A stretch of DNA of 64,000 nt from an uncultured Winogradskyella sp. (GTDB taxonomy: Bacteria > Bacteroidota > Bacteroidia > Flavobacteriales > Flavobacteriaceae), in NCBI RefSeq assembly GCF_947498005.1, contig NZ_CANMIW010000008.1, positions 62,001-126,000 of the forward strand. The letters are read 5' to 3'. Below are positions 9,374 through 18,423 of the stretch, one piece after another (the first letter of the stretch is position 1; each line of letters opens with the position of its first letter). The notes under the pieces are model-generated. The model did not search any database. It saw nothing but the letters and a program-made list of their open reading frames with translations, and was not told the DNA's origin. Position numbers and translations under genes: made by a program.

Positions 9374-9685
9374 TTAAATTACTTCATTAGATTTTTTAGA
9401 AAATCTCACTTTATTATCACCATCCATTTTAAATCCAACTCTAGTTGTTTCTCCTTTTGAAGTTAACAATGATAAGTTAGAAATATGTATAGATGCTTCC
9501 TTCTCTACAATTCCACCTTGAGGATTTTGTGCACTTGGTTTAGTATGTTTCTTTACCATGTTCACGCCTTCTACGATGGCTTTGTTTTTCTCTATTAATA
9601 CTTTAAGTACTTTACCTTCTGAACCTTTGTGGTCTCCAGCAACAACTTTTACAGTATCTCCTGATTTTATTTTAAGCTTTGTCAT
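9374..9685 (-). CDS. rplX: 50S ribosomal protein L24
   Basis: L24 starts large-subunit assembly. The 103-residue protein carries a KOW motif near the N-terminus ([20 protein letters not shown]). I chose the ATG at 9685 ([10 protein letters not shown]). The open frame extends four codons upstream to a TTG at 9697, directly beside the rplN stop, but the ATG start gives the normal L24 length and N-terminus. This leaves a 12-bp gap after rplN. Confidence 0.95.
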   Translation of the reverse strand: MTKLKIKSGDTVKVVAGDHKGSEGKVLKVLIEKNKAIVEGVNMVKKHTKPSAQNPQGGIVEKEASIHISNLSLLTSKGETTRVGFKMDGDNKVRFSKKSNEVI

Positions 9686-9697
9686 TTTATTTATCAA

Positions 9698-10066
9698 TTA
9701 AAGCACTTCTGGTGCCAATGATACAATTTTCATGAATTGTTTATCACGAAGTTCTCTAGCTACAGGACCAAAAACACGAGTTCCTCTCATTTCCCCTTGA
9801 GGATTTAAAAGTACACATGCATTGTCATCAAATCTAATATAAGATCCGTCAGGACGTCTTACTTCCTTAGCCGTACGCACAACAACTGCTGTAGAAACAG
9901 CACCTTTCTTGATACTTCCATTTGGTGTTGCATCTTTGACAGATACTACAATTTTATCTCCAACAGAAGCGTACCTTCTTTTAGTTCCTCCTAATACACG
10001 GATAGTTAAAACCTCCTTTGCACCAGTGTTATCAGCTACTTTTAATCTTGATTCTTGTTGTACCAT
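9698..10066 (-). CDS. rplN: 50S ribosomal protein L14
   Basis: L14 forms inter-subunit bridges with 16S rRNA and binds the silencing factor RsfS. The 122-residue protein has the canonical length. Signature stretches are [36 protein letters not shown] and [20 protein letters not shown]. It starts 2 bp after rpsQ. Confidence 0.98.
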   Translation of the reverse strand: MVQQESRLKVADNTGAKEVLTIRVLGGTKRRYASVGDKIVVSVKDATPNGSIKKGAVSTAVVVRTAKEVRRPDGSYIRFDDNACVLLNPQGEMRGTRVFGPVARELRDKQFMKIVSLAPEVL

Positions 10067-10068
10067 AA

Positions 10069-10326
10069 TTACTTCGCTCTTTCAATTATTTCTACTAATC
10101 TCCAACACTTAGACTTACTTAAAGGTCGTGTTTCCATGATCTTTACAGTATCGCCTTCGTTGCAGTCGTTTGTCTCATCGTGTGCGACATATTTCTTAGT
10201 CTTTAACACGAATTTTCCATACATAGGGTGTTTTACTTTCTTAACCTCTGCAACTACAATAGATTTCTCCATTTTGTTACTTGTTACGATCCCTATACGT
10301 TCTTTTCTTAAGTTTCTTTTTTCCAT
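10069..10326 (-). CDS. rpsQ: 30S ribosomal protein S17
   Basis: S17 is an early 16S rRNA-binding protein with an OB fold. The 85-residue protein starts [20 protein letters not shown] and contains the family stretch [20 protein letters not shown]. It follows rpmC after 17 bp in the S10 operon order L16-L29-S17. Confidence 0.98.
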   Translation of the reverse strand: MEKRNLRKERIGIVTSNKMEKSIVVAEVKKVKHPMYGKFVLKTKKYVAHDETNDCNEGDTVKIMETRPLSKSKCWRLVEIIERAK

Positions 10327-10343
10327 CTTTCAGCAGAATACAA

Positions 10344-10535
10344 TTATTGTACGTCTCTTTTAGTTAATTCGGTTGCCACTCTAGCTACTGCACGACGAGC
10401 GACACGTAACTGAATTGGGTTGTCTAAAGGAGAAATAGTATGAGCCATTTTTAGGTCTGTATAACTCTTTTTAGTCTCACTAAGTTTCTCTTGTAACTCA
10501 GCTGTTGAAAGCTGTTTAATTTCTGATTGCTTCAT
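10344..10535 (-). CDS. rpmC: 50S ribosomal protein L29
   Basis: L29 lies near the exit tunnel and helps form the binding site for trigger factor and SRP. The 63-residue protein is a two-helix hairpin with the expected pattern: IKQLSTAELQEKLSETKKSY, then NPIQLRVARRAVARVATEL. It starts 12 bp after rplP. Confidence 0.98.
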   Translation of the reverse strand: MKQSEIKQLSTAELQEKLSETKKSYTDLKMAHTISPLDNPIQLRVARRAVARVATELTKRDVQ

Positions 10536-10547
10536 AATATCTTTTTA

Positions 10548-10967
10548 TTAAGCTTCGTAATCTCTAGCTATGATAAACTTAGTTTTTACCGGAAGTTTCT
10601 GTGCTGCTAAACGTAATGCTTCTTGAGCTACGTCTAATGGCACACCACTTATTTCAAATAACATACGTCCTGGTTTCACAACTGCTGCCCAATACTCAAC
10701 ACCACCTTTACCTTTACCCATACGTACTTCAAGAGGTTTCTTTGTAATAGGCTTGTCTGGAAATATTTTAATCCATAACGATCCTTCTCTCTTCATGTAA
10801 CGAGTTGCTGCAATACGTGCTGCTTCTATTTGACGTGCAGTAATAAAAGTCGACTCTAGTGACTTAATACCGAAAGTACCATTTGATAACAAATGACCTC
10901 TTCCCGCATTTCCTTTCATACGTCCTTTTTGCTGCTTACGAAATTTTGTTCTTTTAGGCTGTAACAT
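10548..10967 (-). CDS. rplP: 50S ribosomal protein L16
   Basis: L16 positions the A-site tRNA elbow and is needed for peptidyl transfer. The 139-residue protein has the start [20 protein letters not shown], the stretch [20 protein letters not shown], and [20 protein letters not shown], which includes the Arg that is hydroxylated in some bacteria. It lies 20 bp after rpsC. Confidence 0.98.
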   Translation of the reverse strand: MLQPKRTKFRKQQKGRMKGNAGRGHLLSNGTFGIKSLESTFITARQIEAARIAATRYMKREGSLWIKIFPDKPITKKPLEVRMGKGKGGVEYWAAVVKPGRMLFEISGVPLDVAQEALRLAAQKLPVKTKFIIARDYEA

Positions 10968-10987
10968 TTTTTCTTTTCTTTAAAAAA

Positions 10988-11704
10988 TTACTTTCTACGA
11001 CGAGATTGGTTCTTGTTTCCACCACGTCCACCTTTACCTTTTTGCTTAGATAAGCCAACTAATGGAGAAAGTTCTCTTTTACCATATACTTCGCCTTTCA
11101 TTATCCAAACTTTGATGCCCAATCTACCATAAGTAGTATGTGCTTCTACAAGAGCGTAATCAATATCAGCTCTAAATGTAGATAAAGGAATACGTCCTTC
11201 TTTATAGTGTTCAGAACGTGCCATTTCAGCACCATTCAAACGACCACTAATCTGAATTTTAATTCCTTCTGCATTCATTCGCATGGCAGCTGCGATAGCC
11301 ATCTTTATAGCACGTCTGTACGAAATTCTACTTTCAATTTGACGAGCTACACTTGCTGCTACTAAGTATGCATCTAGTTCAGGTCTTTTAATCTCAAAGA
11401 TGTTCAATTGAACTTCTTTACCAGTAATTTTCTTAAGCTCTTCTTTTAACTTATCTACCTCTTGTCCACCTTTTCCGATAATAATACCAGGTCTAGCAGT
11501 AGTGATAGTAACGGTTACAAGTTTAAGCGTACGCTCAATAATTACTCTACTTACACTAGCTTTAGATAAACGCGCGTGAACGTATTTTCTAATCTTATCG
11601 TCTTCGGCAAGTTTATCACCATAATCGTTTCCTCCGTACCAGTTAGATTCCCATCCTCTGATAATTCCTAAGCGATTTCCGATTGGATTTGTCTTTTGTC
11701 CCAT
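10988..11704 (-). CDS. rpsC: 30S ribosomal protein S3
   Basis: S3 lines the mRNA entry and has helicase activity with S4 and S5. The 238-residue protein starts [20 protein letters not shown] and has a type II KH domain ([20 protein letters not shown] near residue 70). The C-terminal domain has [21 protein letters not shown] Gly/Arg/Lys-rich tail follows (about 220-238). It starts 9 bp after rplV. Confidence 0.98.
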   Translation of the reverse strand: MGQKTNPIGNRLGIIRGWESNWYGGNDYGDKLAEDDKIRKYVHARLSKASVSRVIIERTLKLVTVTITTARPGIIIGKGGQEVDKLKEELKKITGKEVQLNIFEIKRPELDAYLVAASVARQIESRISYRRAIKMAIAAAMRMNAEGIKIQISGRLNGAEMARSEHYKEGRIPLSTFRADIDYALVEAHTTYGRLGIKVWIMKGEVYGKRELSPLVGLSKQKGKGGRGGNKNQSRRRK

Positions 11705-11713
11705 ATCTCTATC

Positions 11714-12121
11714 TTAGCTTTGTGTTTTATTTATTGCATCTACTACCACAGTTACGTGGTTAGATCTCTTTCTAATTCTATGTGCTCTACCTTGTGGTGC
11801 TGGTCTTAAGCGCTTAAGCATTGCTCCACCATCAACTCTAATCTCTTTGATATAAAGTTTAGCTTCTTCAACATCAGCATCTTCGTTTTTAGCTTGCCAG
11901 TTAGCAATTGCAGACATAACAAGTTTCTCTAAACGACGAGACGCTTCTTTTTGGCTAAATCTAAGAATCTGAAGAGCTTTCTCTGCCTTTTCACCTCTTA
12001 CTAAATCCGCAACTAAACGCATTTTTCTAGGTGACGTAGGACAGTTATTTAGCTTAGCAAAAGCAACCTGCTTTTTTTCAGCCTTAATAGCTTCCGCCAT
12101 TTGTTTTTTACGACTTCCCAT
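11714..12121 (-). CDS. rplV: 50S ribosomal protein L22
   Basis: L22 reaches into the exit tunnel constriction. The 135-residue protein carries [20 protein letters not shown] and, near the C-terminus, the tunnel hairpin [20 protein letters not shown], whose sequence looks wild type for macrolide binding. The N-terminus has an extra short basic segment before the conserved core. It starts 5 bp after rpsS. Confidence 0.98.
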   Translation of the reverse strand: MGSRKKQMAEAIKAEKKQVAFAKLNNCPTSPRKMRLVADLVRGEKAEKALQILRFSQKEASRRLEKLVMSAIANWQAKNEDADVEEAKLYIKEIRVDGGAMLKRLRPAPQGRAHRIRKRSNHVTVVVDAINKTQS

Positions 12122-12126
12122 GATTC

Positions 12127-12405
12127 TTATTTTTTACCTTTATTCTTAGCACCTGCATGACCTCTAAAAGATCTTGTTGGTGAAAATTCTCCTAATTTGT
12201 GACCTACCATATTTTCAGTAACATATACTGGAACAAACTGACGACCATTATGAACTGCTATAGTCTGACCAACGAAATCTGGAGAAATCATTGATGCTCT
12301 TGACCAAGTCTTAATTACTGTCTTTTTGTTTGAAGCTACATTATCTGCAACTTTCTTTTCCAATTTATAGTGGATATAAGGTCCTTTTTTTAATGAACGT
12401 GCCAT
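12127..12405 (-). CDS. rpsS: 30S ribosomal protein S19
   Basis: S19 forms a complex with S13 in the small-subunit head. The 92-residue protein starts [19 protein letters not shown] and carries the family signature [20 protein letters not shown] followed by GHAG. It lies 10 bp after rplB. Confidence 0.98.
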   Translation of the reverse strand: MARSLKKGPYIHYKLEKKVADNVASNKKTVIKTWSRASMISPDFVGQTIAVHNGRQFVPVYVTENMVGHKLGEFSPTRSFRGHAGAKNKGKK

Positions 12406-12415
12406 ACTATCTTAA

Positions 12416-13243
12416 TTATTTCTTTCTACGTTCTACAATATACTTATTACTCGACTTCGTCTTAGAACGTGTTCTAAATCCTTTAGCAGGAACACCGTTT
12501 CTATTTCTTGGATGTCCACCTGAAGATTTACCTTCACCACCACCCATTGGGTGATCTACTGGATTCATCACTACTGGTCTTACTCTTGGACGTCTACCTA
12601 ACCATCTACTTCTACCTGCTTTACCAGATACTAATAATTGGTGGTCAGAGTTCGAAACAACTCCTATTGTAGCCATACAAGTGATTAAGATCATTCTAGT
12701 TTCACCAGACGGTAATTTAACTGTAGCAAACTTATCACCTCTTGCCATTAACTGAGCAAAAGCACCTGCACTACGAGCCATAACAGCTCCTTGTCCAGGA
12801 CGTAACTCTATACAAGAAATAATTGTACCTAAAGGTATTTCACTTAAAGGCATTGCGTTTCCAATTTCTGGAGCGATACCTTTTTCACCAGACACTATAT
12901 TTTGTCCTACTTGCAAACCATTTTGAGCGATAACATAACGTTTCTCACCATCTTGGTAATTAAGTAAAGCAATAAATGCTGTTCTGTTTGGATCGTATTC
13001 AATTGACTTAACTTCTGCAGGAATTCCTACTTTGTTACGTTTGAAATCGATAATACGATAACGTTTCTTGTGACCTCCACCTAATTGGCGCATGGTCATC
13101 TTTCCTTGACTGTTTCTACCACCAGATCTTTTTTTCGGAGCAAGCAAGCTTTTCTCCGGCTTATCAGTAGTTATGGCGTCAAATCCATTTACTACTCTAA
13201 ATCGCTGAGCTGATGTGATCGGTTTTAATTTTCTTACTGACAT
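12416..13243 (-). CDS. rplB: 50S ribosomal protein L2
   Basis: L2 is needed for subunit joining and peptidyl transfer. The 275-residue protein has the N-terminal OB-like domain (with [20 protein letters not shown]) and the SH3-like domain. It also has the conserved C-terminal loop [20 protein letters not shown], which holds the essential His near the peptidyl-transferase centre. It starts 12 bp after rplW. Confidence 0.98.
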   Translation of the reverse strand: MSVRKLKPITSAQRFRVVNGFDAITTDKPEKSLLAPKKRSGGRNSQGKMTMRQLGGGHKKRYRIIDFKRNKVGIPAEVKSIEYDPNRTAFIALLNYQDGEKRYVIAQNGLQVGQNIVSGEKGIAPEIGNAMPLSEIPLGTIISCIELRPGQGAVMARSAGAFAQLMARGDKFATVKLPSGETRMILITCMATIGVVSNSDHQLLVSGKAGRSRWLGRRPRVRPVVMNPVDHPMGGGEGKSSGGHPRNRNGVPAKGFRTRSKTKSSNKYIVERRKK

Positions 13244-13255
13244 TAATGTCTAAAA

Positions 13256-13546
13256 TTACATGTTAGTGTATAAATCTATTACTTCACCTTCCGCCAGTTG
13301 TACAATTGCTTTTTTAACAGCATTTGTTTTACCATGTTGAATACCAGTCTTTGTATGACGTGTTCTTCTCTCTGGACGGACATTTATTGTACGAACCTTT
13401 TCAACAGAAACTCCATAAGCAGCCTCAACCGCCTTTTTGATTTCTACCTTGTTCGCCTTTGTCTTCACTTCAAATGCATAAGCATTTAACAACTCACTTT
13501 GCATGGTTGCTTTTTCTGTGATTATAGGTTTTATTAAGATACTCAT
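13256..13546 (-). CDS. rplW: 50S ribosomal protein L23
   Basis: L23 lies at the tunnel exit and is the docking site for trigger factor and SRP. The 96-residue protein starts MSILIKPIITEKATMQSELL and contains FEVKTKANKVEIKKAVEAAY, the standard core. It starts 5 bp after rplD. Confidence 0.98.
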   Translation of the reverse strand: MSILIKPIITEKATMQSELLNAYAFEVKTKANKVEIKKAVEAAYGVSVEKVRTINVRPERRTRHTKTGIQHGKTNAVKKAIVQLAEGEVIDLYTNM

Positions 13547-13551
13547 CTGTT

Positions 13552-14181
13552 CTATTTACTTAAATTCGATTCAATTCCTTCTAATGCACTTTCAATAAGA
13601 ATAACTTTATTAGCATTCATTATTTTATAAGTACTTAATTCTGAAGCAGTTACCACTTCTGAACCTTTAAAATTACGTGATGACAAATATACATTATTAT
13701 TTGAGCCACCCAACACAATAAGAGATTTTTTGTTTTCAACCTCTAATGCCTTCAAAACATTGATAAAGTTTTTAGTTTTTGGAGCTTCAAAATTGAAGTC
13801 TTCCATAACTAAAATTGACTTATCATTTGCTTTAATACTTAATGCAGATTTACGTGCTAATCGCTTTAAATTTTTATTTAATTTAAAACCATAGTTTCTT
13901 GGTCTAGGACCAAACATACGTCCACCACCTTTAAATACACCAGATTTAATAGAACCTGCACGTGCTGTACCAGTTCCTTTTTGTTTTTTAATCTTACGTG
14001 TACTACCAGCAATCTCTGCTCTTTCTTTTGCCTTATGCGTTCCCTGTCTTTGATTTGCTAAGTATTGCTTAACATCTAAATAGACAGCATGATTATTAGG
14101 CTCTATAGCGAATACGTCTTTAGAAAGCTCTGCTTTCCTTCCCGTATCTTTTCCGTTTATATCTAAAACTGCTACCTTCAT
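13552..14181 (-). CDS. rplD: 50S ribosomal protein L4
   Basis: L4 folds an rRNA domain and reaches the exit tunnel. In E. coli it also represses the S10 operon through the leader RNA. The 209-residue protein has the tunnel loop [20 protein letters not shown] and [18 protein letters not shown] near residues 68-105. Its start codon overlaps the rplC stop by one base (TAATG), a sign of coupled translation. Confidence 0.98.
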   Translation of the reverse strand: MKVAVLDINGKDTGRKAELSKDVFAIEPNNHAVYLDVKQYLANQRQGTHKAKERAEIAGSTRKIKKQKGTGTARAGSIKSGVFKGGGRMFGPRPRNYGFKLNKNLKRLARKSALSIKANDKSILVMEDFNFEAPKTKNFINVLKALEVENKKSLIVLGGSNNNVYLSSRNFKGSEVVTASELSTYKIMNANKVILIESALEGIESNLSK

Positions 14182-14798
14182 TACTTCTCAATGATTACAT
14201 AAGAATTCTTGTGACCAGGAACACATCCTTTTACAACAAGTAAGTTCTTTTCAGCAACTACTTTATAAACTCTTAAATTTTGAACTTTTACTGTTTCACC
14301 ACCCATTCTTCCGGCCATCTTCATTCCTTTGAATACTCTCGCAGGATAAGAAGCTGCACCAATAGAACCAGGAGCTCTTAAACGATTATGTTGACCATGC
14401 GTTGCTTGACCTACACCACCAAATCCGTGACGTTTAACAACACCTTGAAAACCTTTACCTTTAGAAGTACCTGCGATATCCACAAATTCTCCTTCAGTAA
14501 ATTGCTCCACAGTGATTGCATCACCTAACTTGTACTCCTCACCAAAACCTTTGAATTCAACAACTTTGCGTTTTACAGAAGTACCCGCTTTTTTAGCATG
14601 ACCTAAGTCTGCTTTAGTAGCGCTTTTTTCTGTCGCGTCATCGAAACCTAATTGAAGGGCTGAATAACCATCCACTTCTTCAGTTCTGACTTGGGTAACG
14701 ATACATGGTCCAGCTTCGATTACTGTACATGGAATATTCTTTCCATTTTCATCGAAAATGCTGGTCATACCGATTTTTTTTCCAATTAACCCAGACAT
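14181..14798 (-). CDS. rplC: 50S ribosomal protein L3
   Basis: L3 is an early assembly protein whose loop reaches the peptidyl-transferase centre. The 205-residue protein starts [20 protein letters not shown] and has [20 protein letters not shown] with the conserved Gln, then [21 protein letters not shown] 126-bp gap with a strong hairpin separates it from rpsJ, a break in the otherwise tight S10 operon. Confidence 0.98.
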   Translation of the reverse strand: MSGLIGKKIGMTSIFDENGKNIPCTVIEAGPCIVTQVRTEEVDGYSALQLGFDDATEKSATKADLGHAKKAGTSVKRKVVEFKGFGEEYKLGDAITVEQFTEGEFVDIAGTSKGKGFQGVVKRHGFGGVGQATHGQHNRLRAPGSIGAASYPARVFKGMKMAGRMGGETVKVQNLRVYKVVAEKNLLVVKGCVPGHKNSYVIIEK

Positions 14799-14838
14799 AT
14801 TTATTATTTATTAATTATTACTATTTGTTATTCAAAAC

Positions 14839-14868
14839 TCAAGGCTGAAAAATACGTTTCAGCCTTGA
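14839..14868 (-). promoter_or_regulatory. 12-bp perfect hairpin in the rpsJ-rplC gap
   Basis: TCAAGGCTGAAA (14839-14850) and TTTCAGCCTTGA (14857-14868) are perfect reverse complements with a 6-nt loop. On the minus strand only GTTTTG follows, which is a poor T-tract, so it may be an attenuator, a processing site or a protein-binding leader element rather than a full terminator. A 12-bp palindrome (GTGTAATTACAC, 14919-14930) overlaps the rpsJ stop codon. Confidence 0.65.
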
Positions 14869-14924
14869 ATTGTATTTTTTACCGTTTTTCCTTCGCTCGC
14901 AGCTTAGGACATGTTACTGTGTAA

Positions 14925-15230
14925 TTACACTTTAATCTCAACTTCTACTCCACTTGGTAATTCAAGTTTCATTAAAGCATCAATTGTTTTAGAAGATGAA
15001 GAGTAAATATCTAATAATCTCTTATATGAGCTTAATTGAAATTGTTCTCTAGACTTCTTATTTACGTGTGGTGAACGTAATACAGTGAAAATTTTCTTGT
15101 GTGTTGGTAATGGGATTGGACCTGTTACTACTGCACCTGTACTCTTAACTGTTTTTACAATCTTATCAGCAGACTTATCAACTAAATTATGATCGTAAGA
15201 CTTTAATTTTATTCTAATTTTTTGACTCAT
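14925..15230 (-). CDS. rpsJ: 30S ribosomal protein S10
   Basis: S10 works in the small-subunit head and, as NusE, in transcription antitermination with NusB. The 101-residue protein has [20 protein letters not shown] and [20 protein letters not shown], both diagnostic. It follows fusA by 12 bp with no tuf gene between them, joining the str and S10 operons. Confidence 0.98.
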   Translation of the reverse strand: MSQKIRIKLKSYDHNLVDKSADKIVKTVKSTGAVVTGPIPLPTHKKIFTVLRSPHVNKKSREQFQLSSYKRLLDIYSSSSKTIDALMKLELPSGVEVEIKV

Positions 15231-15242
15231 TTTCTTTTAGTT

Positions 15243-17369
15243 TTAAGCTTCTACGCCTTTAGCTGCTTTAATTACTTCTTCAGATATATTTGAAGGTGTT
15301 TGAGCATAGTGTGAAAATTCCATTGTTGATGTTGCACGACCAGAAGATAATGTTCTTAAAGTTGTTACATATCCAAACATTTCTGATAATGGTACAGTTG
15401 CTTTTACAGTTTTAGCACCATTTCTATCACCCATATCACTTACTTGACCTCTTCTTCTATTTAAATCACCAACTATATCACCCATGTTTTCTTCAGGTGT
15501 TATAACCTCAAGTTTCATGATAGGCTCCATAATCACGGCTTTAGCAGCTTTAGCTACATTCTTAAACCCTAATTTAGCAGCTAATTCGAAAGATAATTGA
15601 TCTGAATCGACATCGTGATAAGATCCATCTTTTAATGTAATCTTCATTGCATCAACTTCGAAACCAGCTAACGGTCCATTTACCATCGCCATTTTGAATC
15701 CTTTTTCAATTGAAGGGATAAATTCCTTAGGAACGTTACCACCTTTAATTACAGACTCAAACTGAAGTCCTACTTGACCTTCGTCTGCAGGCTCAATTGT
15801 AAATACGATATCTGCGAATTTACCACGTCCACCAGATTGCTTTTTATAAACCTCTCTGTGATCTGCAGCAGCAGTAATAGCTTCTTTATATTCAACTTGT
15901 GGTTGACCTTGGTTAACCTCAACTTTAAATTCACGCTTTAAACGATCTACAATTACATCTAAGTGTAACTCTCCCATACCAGAAATAATAGTCTGACCAG
16001 AAGCTTCATCTGAACGTACTGTAAATGTAGGATCCTCCTCAGCTAATTTAGCCAAGCCCATTCCTAACTTATCAACATCTGCCTTAGTCTTAGGCTCTAC
16101 CGCAATACCAATTACTGGATCAGGGAAGTCCATTGATTCTAAAACAATTGGATGTTTCTCAGCCGTTAAAGTATCTCCTGTTTTAATAGATTTAAATCCA
16201 ACAGCAGCTCCAATATCACCAGCCTCAATAAAATCAATTGCATTTTGTTTATTAGCATGCATTTGGTAAATACGTGAAATACGTTCTTTTTTACCAGAAC
16301 GATTGTTCAACACATAAGAACCAGCATCTAAACGACCAGAATATGCTCTAAAGAATGCTAAACGTCCTACGAAAGGATCTGTAGCAATTTTAAATGCTAA
16401 AGCAGCGAATGGCTCCTTTACGTCTGGTTTACGAATTTCTTCTTCTTCAGTATCTGGATTTACACCCACAATACCTTCTTTATCTGTAGGAGAAGGCAAA
16501 TAACGACATACAGCATCTAATAAAAATTGTACACCTTTATTTTTAAATGCAGAACCACAAATCATTGGAATAATAGCCATATCCATCACAGCAGCTCTAA
16601 GTGCAGCATGCACTTCATCTTCTGTAATAGAATCTTCATCTTCCATGAACTTCTCTAATAAGTTCTCATCGTAGCTTGCTACTTCTTCAATTAATAAAGC
16701 TCTATATTTTTTAGCTTCAGCTTTAAGCTCTTCTGGTATTTCAATAACATCAAAAGTAGACCCTTGAGTTTCGTCATGCCATACAATAGCTCTGTTCTTA
16801 ACTAAATCTATGATACCTTTAAAGTCCATCTCATCACCAATGTTTAAAACAATTGGCACTGCGTTAGACTTCAACATATCTTTTACCTGCTGACAAACAC
16901 CTAAAAAGTTAGATCCTTGACGGTCCATTTTATTAACGAAACCAATACGAGGTACTTTATAATTATCAGCTAATCTCCAGTTAGTTTCAGATTGTGGCTC
17001 AACACCATCAACTGCACTAAACAAGAAAACTAACCCATCTAATACACGCAATGAACGATTTACCTCTACAGTAAAATCTACGTGACCAGGAGTATCAATA
17101 ATATTAAAATGGTATCCTTTTGTCTCAGGTGTTGGTTCACCATTTTCAATAGGGAATTTCCATTCACAAGTTGTAGCAGCAGAAGTAATTGTAATACCTC
17201 TTTCTTGCTCTTGCTCCATCCAGTCCATAGTAGCAGCACCATCATGTACTTCACCAATTTTATGTGAAACACCTGTATAGTAAAGAATACGTTCTGTAGT
17301 AGTAGTTTTTCCAGCATCAATATGTGCTGCAATACCTATATTTCTAGTAAATTTTAAATCTCTTGCCAT
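15243..17369 (-). CDS. fusA: Translation elongation factor G
   Basis: EF-G is the GTPase that moves tRNA and mRNA through the ribosome. The 708-residue protein has all G motifs: [13 protein letters not shown] (G1, near 15-27), RGITITSA (G2), DTPGHVDF (G3), NKMD (G4) and GSAFK (G5). Domain II and domain IV (with [11 protein letters not shown]) follow, and the C-terminal stretch has [20 protein letters not shown]. The intact G motifs argue for the canonical enzyme rather than the GTP-independent EF-G2 known from some Bacteroides. It lies 3 bp after rpsG. Confidence 0.98.
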   Translation of the reverse strand: MARDLKFTRNIGIAAHIDAGKTTTTERILYYTGVSHKIGEVHDGAATMDWMEQEQERGITITSAATTCEWKFPIENGEPTPETKGYHFNIIDTPGHVDFTVEVNRSLRVLDGLVFLFSAVDGVEPQSETNWRLADNYKVPRIGFVNKMDRQGSNFLGVCQQVKDMLKSNAVPIVLNIGDEMDFKGIIDLVKNRAIVWHDETQGSTFDVIEIPEELKAEAKKYRALLIEEVASYDENLLEKFMEDEDSITEDEVHAALRAAVMDMAIIPMICGSAFKNKGVQFLLDAVCRYLPSPTDKEGIVGVNPDTEEEEIRKPDVKEPFAALAFKIATDPFVGRLAFFRAYSGRLDAGSYVLNNRSGKKERISRIYQMHANKQNAIDFIEAGDIGAAVGFKSIKTGDTLTAEKHPIVLESMDFPDPVIGIAVEPKTKADVDKLGMGLAKLAEEDPTFTVRSDEASGQTIISGMGELHLDVIVDRLKREFKVEVNQGQPQVEYKEAITAAADHREVYKKQSGGRGKFADIVFTIEPADEGQVGLQFESVIKGGNVPKEFIPSIEKGFKMAMVNGPLAGFEVDAMKITLKDGSYHDVDSDQLSFELAAKLGFKNVAKAAKAVIMEPIMKLEVITPEENMGDIVGDLNRRRGQVSDMGDRNGAKTVKATVPLSEMFGYVTTLRTLSSGRATSTMEFSHYAQTPSNISEEVIKAAKGVEA

Positions 17370-17372
17370 TTC

Positions 17373-17849
17373 TTAAAATCTAAAGTGAGAGAATGCTTTG
17401 TTAGCTTCTGCCATCTTGTGAGTATCCATTCTTTTCTTAACAGCAGCACCTTCTTCTTTAGCAGCAGCTAATACTTCTGATGCTAAACGTTGTGCCATAG
17501 ATTTTTCGTTTCTTTTACGTGAAAAGCTAATTAACCATTTCATCGCAGTTGAAACCTTACGGTCTGGACGAATTTGCATTGGAATCTGAAATGTAGCACC
17601 ACCAACACGACGACTACGTACTTCTACGTGAGGCATTACGTTAGATAAAGCTTCCTTCCAAATTTCTAAAGCTGTTTTTTCGTCATCATTTTTTTTCTCT
17701 TCAACAATATCAATTGCATCATAGAATACTTTAAAAGCCACAGACTTCTTACCGTCCCACATCATCATGTTAACAAAACGTGTTACTAACTGATCATTAA
17801 ATTTAGGATCTGGTAAAAGCGGTCTCTTTTTTGCTGCTCTTTTTCTCAT
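17373..17849 (-). CDS. rpsG: 30S ribosomal protein S7
   Basis: S7 nucleates assembly of the small-subunit head and contacts the E-site tRNA. The 158-residue protein starts [20 protein letters not shown] and has the signature [20 protein letters not shown]. The C-terminal helix carries [20 protein letters not shown]. It lies 22 bp after rpsL. In E. coli S7 represses the str operon. Confidence 0.98.
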   Translation of the reverse strand: MRKRAAKKRPLLPDPKFNDQLVTRFVNMMMWDGKKSVAFKVFYDAIDIVEEKKNDDEKTALEIWKEALSNVMPHVEVRSRRVGGATFQIPMQIRPDRKVSTAMKWLISFSRKRNEKSMAQRLASEVLAAAKEEGAAVKKRMDTHKMAEANKAFSHFRF

Positions 17850-17871
17850 GTCTTCTTCTTAAAGTTTTAAA

Positions 17872-18246
17872 TTACTTCTTAGGGCGTTTTGCACCATACT
17901 TAGATCTACGTTGTGTTCTTCCTGATACACCTGCTGTATCTAAAGCACCACGAACAATGTGATATCTAACTCCTGGCAAATCTTTTACCCTTCCACCTCT
18001 AACCAATACTATCGAGTGCTCTTGTAAATTGTGACCTTCTCCACCGATGTATGCATTTACTTCGTTTCCGTTTGTTAAACGAACCCTTGCCACCTTACGC
18101 ATTGCTGAGTTAGGTTTTTTAGGTGTCGTTGTATAAACACGAGTACATACACCACGTCTCTGAGGACACGAATCTAAAGCAGCCGATTTACTCTTCTTGG
18201 TTATTTTGGCTCTTCCTTTTCGTACTAATTGTGAAATTGTTGGCAT
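17872..18246 (-). CDS. rpsL: 30S ribosomal protein S12
   Basis: S12 controls decoding accuracy. The 124-residue protein starts [20 protein letters not shown] and has [20 protein letters not shown] and [20 protein letters not shown]. The two lysines whose change gives streptomycin resistance (in TPKKPNS and GGRVKDLPG) are present, so the allele looks sensitive. It is the first gene of the supercluster and has a near-perfect promoter 45 bp upstream of its start. Confidence 0.98.
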   Translation of the reverse strand: MPTISQLVRKGRAKITKKSKSAALDSCPQRRGVCTRVYTTTPKKPNSAMRKVARVRLTNGNEVNAYIGGEGHNLQEHSIVLVRGGRVKDLPGVRYHIVRGALDTAGVSGRTQRRSKYGAKRPKK

Positions 18247-18271
18247 ATATTTCTATATAAAATTTTATTAA

Positions 18272-18287
18272 CCCTCACTTTTGAGGG
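18272..18287 (-). promoter_or_regulatory. Small hairpin at the 5' end of the rpsL transcript
   Basis: CCCTCA and TGAGGG pair around a 4-nt loop. The predicted start of transcription (about 18285) falls at or within its upstream arm, so the rpsL mRNA may begin with this stem. Such 5' stems can protect mRNA from decay; that role is inference here. Confidence 0.45.
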
Positions 18288-18290
18288 CTG

Positions 18291-18321
18291 CAAAGGTAGG
18301 AATTAATATCTATTTTTCAAA
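18291..18321 (-). promoter_or_regulatory. Promoter of the ribosomal supercluster (before rpsL)
   Basis: On the minus strand TTTG (18318-18321), exactly 19 bp, then TACCTTTG (18291-18298). This is a perfect match to the Bacteroidota consensus TTTG-N19-TANNTTTG, the best promoter in the window, as expected for a ribosomal operon. Confidence 0.85.
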
Positions 18322-18423
18322 CAGTTGCGAATTAATTTTTAAAAGAATTATAAACTTTACGTTTCTACGTATATTTTATATTCTATTTTTACGTTACTAT
18401 GTGTGTTATTATATTTAGTATTG

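Noticed and set aside
9686..9697. TTG start giving an L24 of 107 residues
   Set aside because: The ATG at 9685 gives the usual L24 N-terminus; the extra four residues are not expected in the family.
10055..10363. Plus-strand reading frame of 102 codons opposite rpsQ and rpmC
   Set aside because: It lies opposite highly conserved ribosomal genes, has no recognisable domain and is a shadow frame.
17078..17332. Second minus-strand frame within fusA
   Set aside because: It overlaps the conserved G domain of EF-G in another frame and has low-complexity composition.
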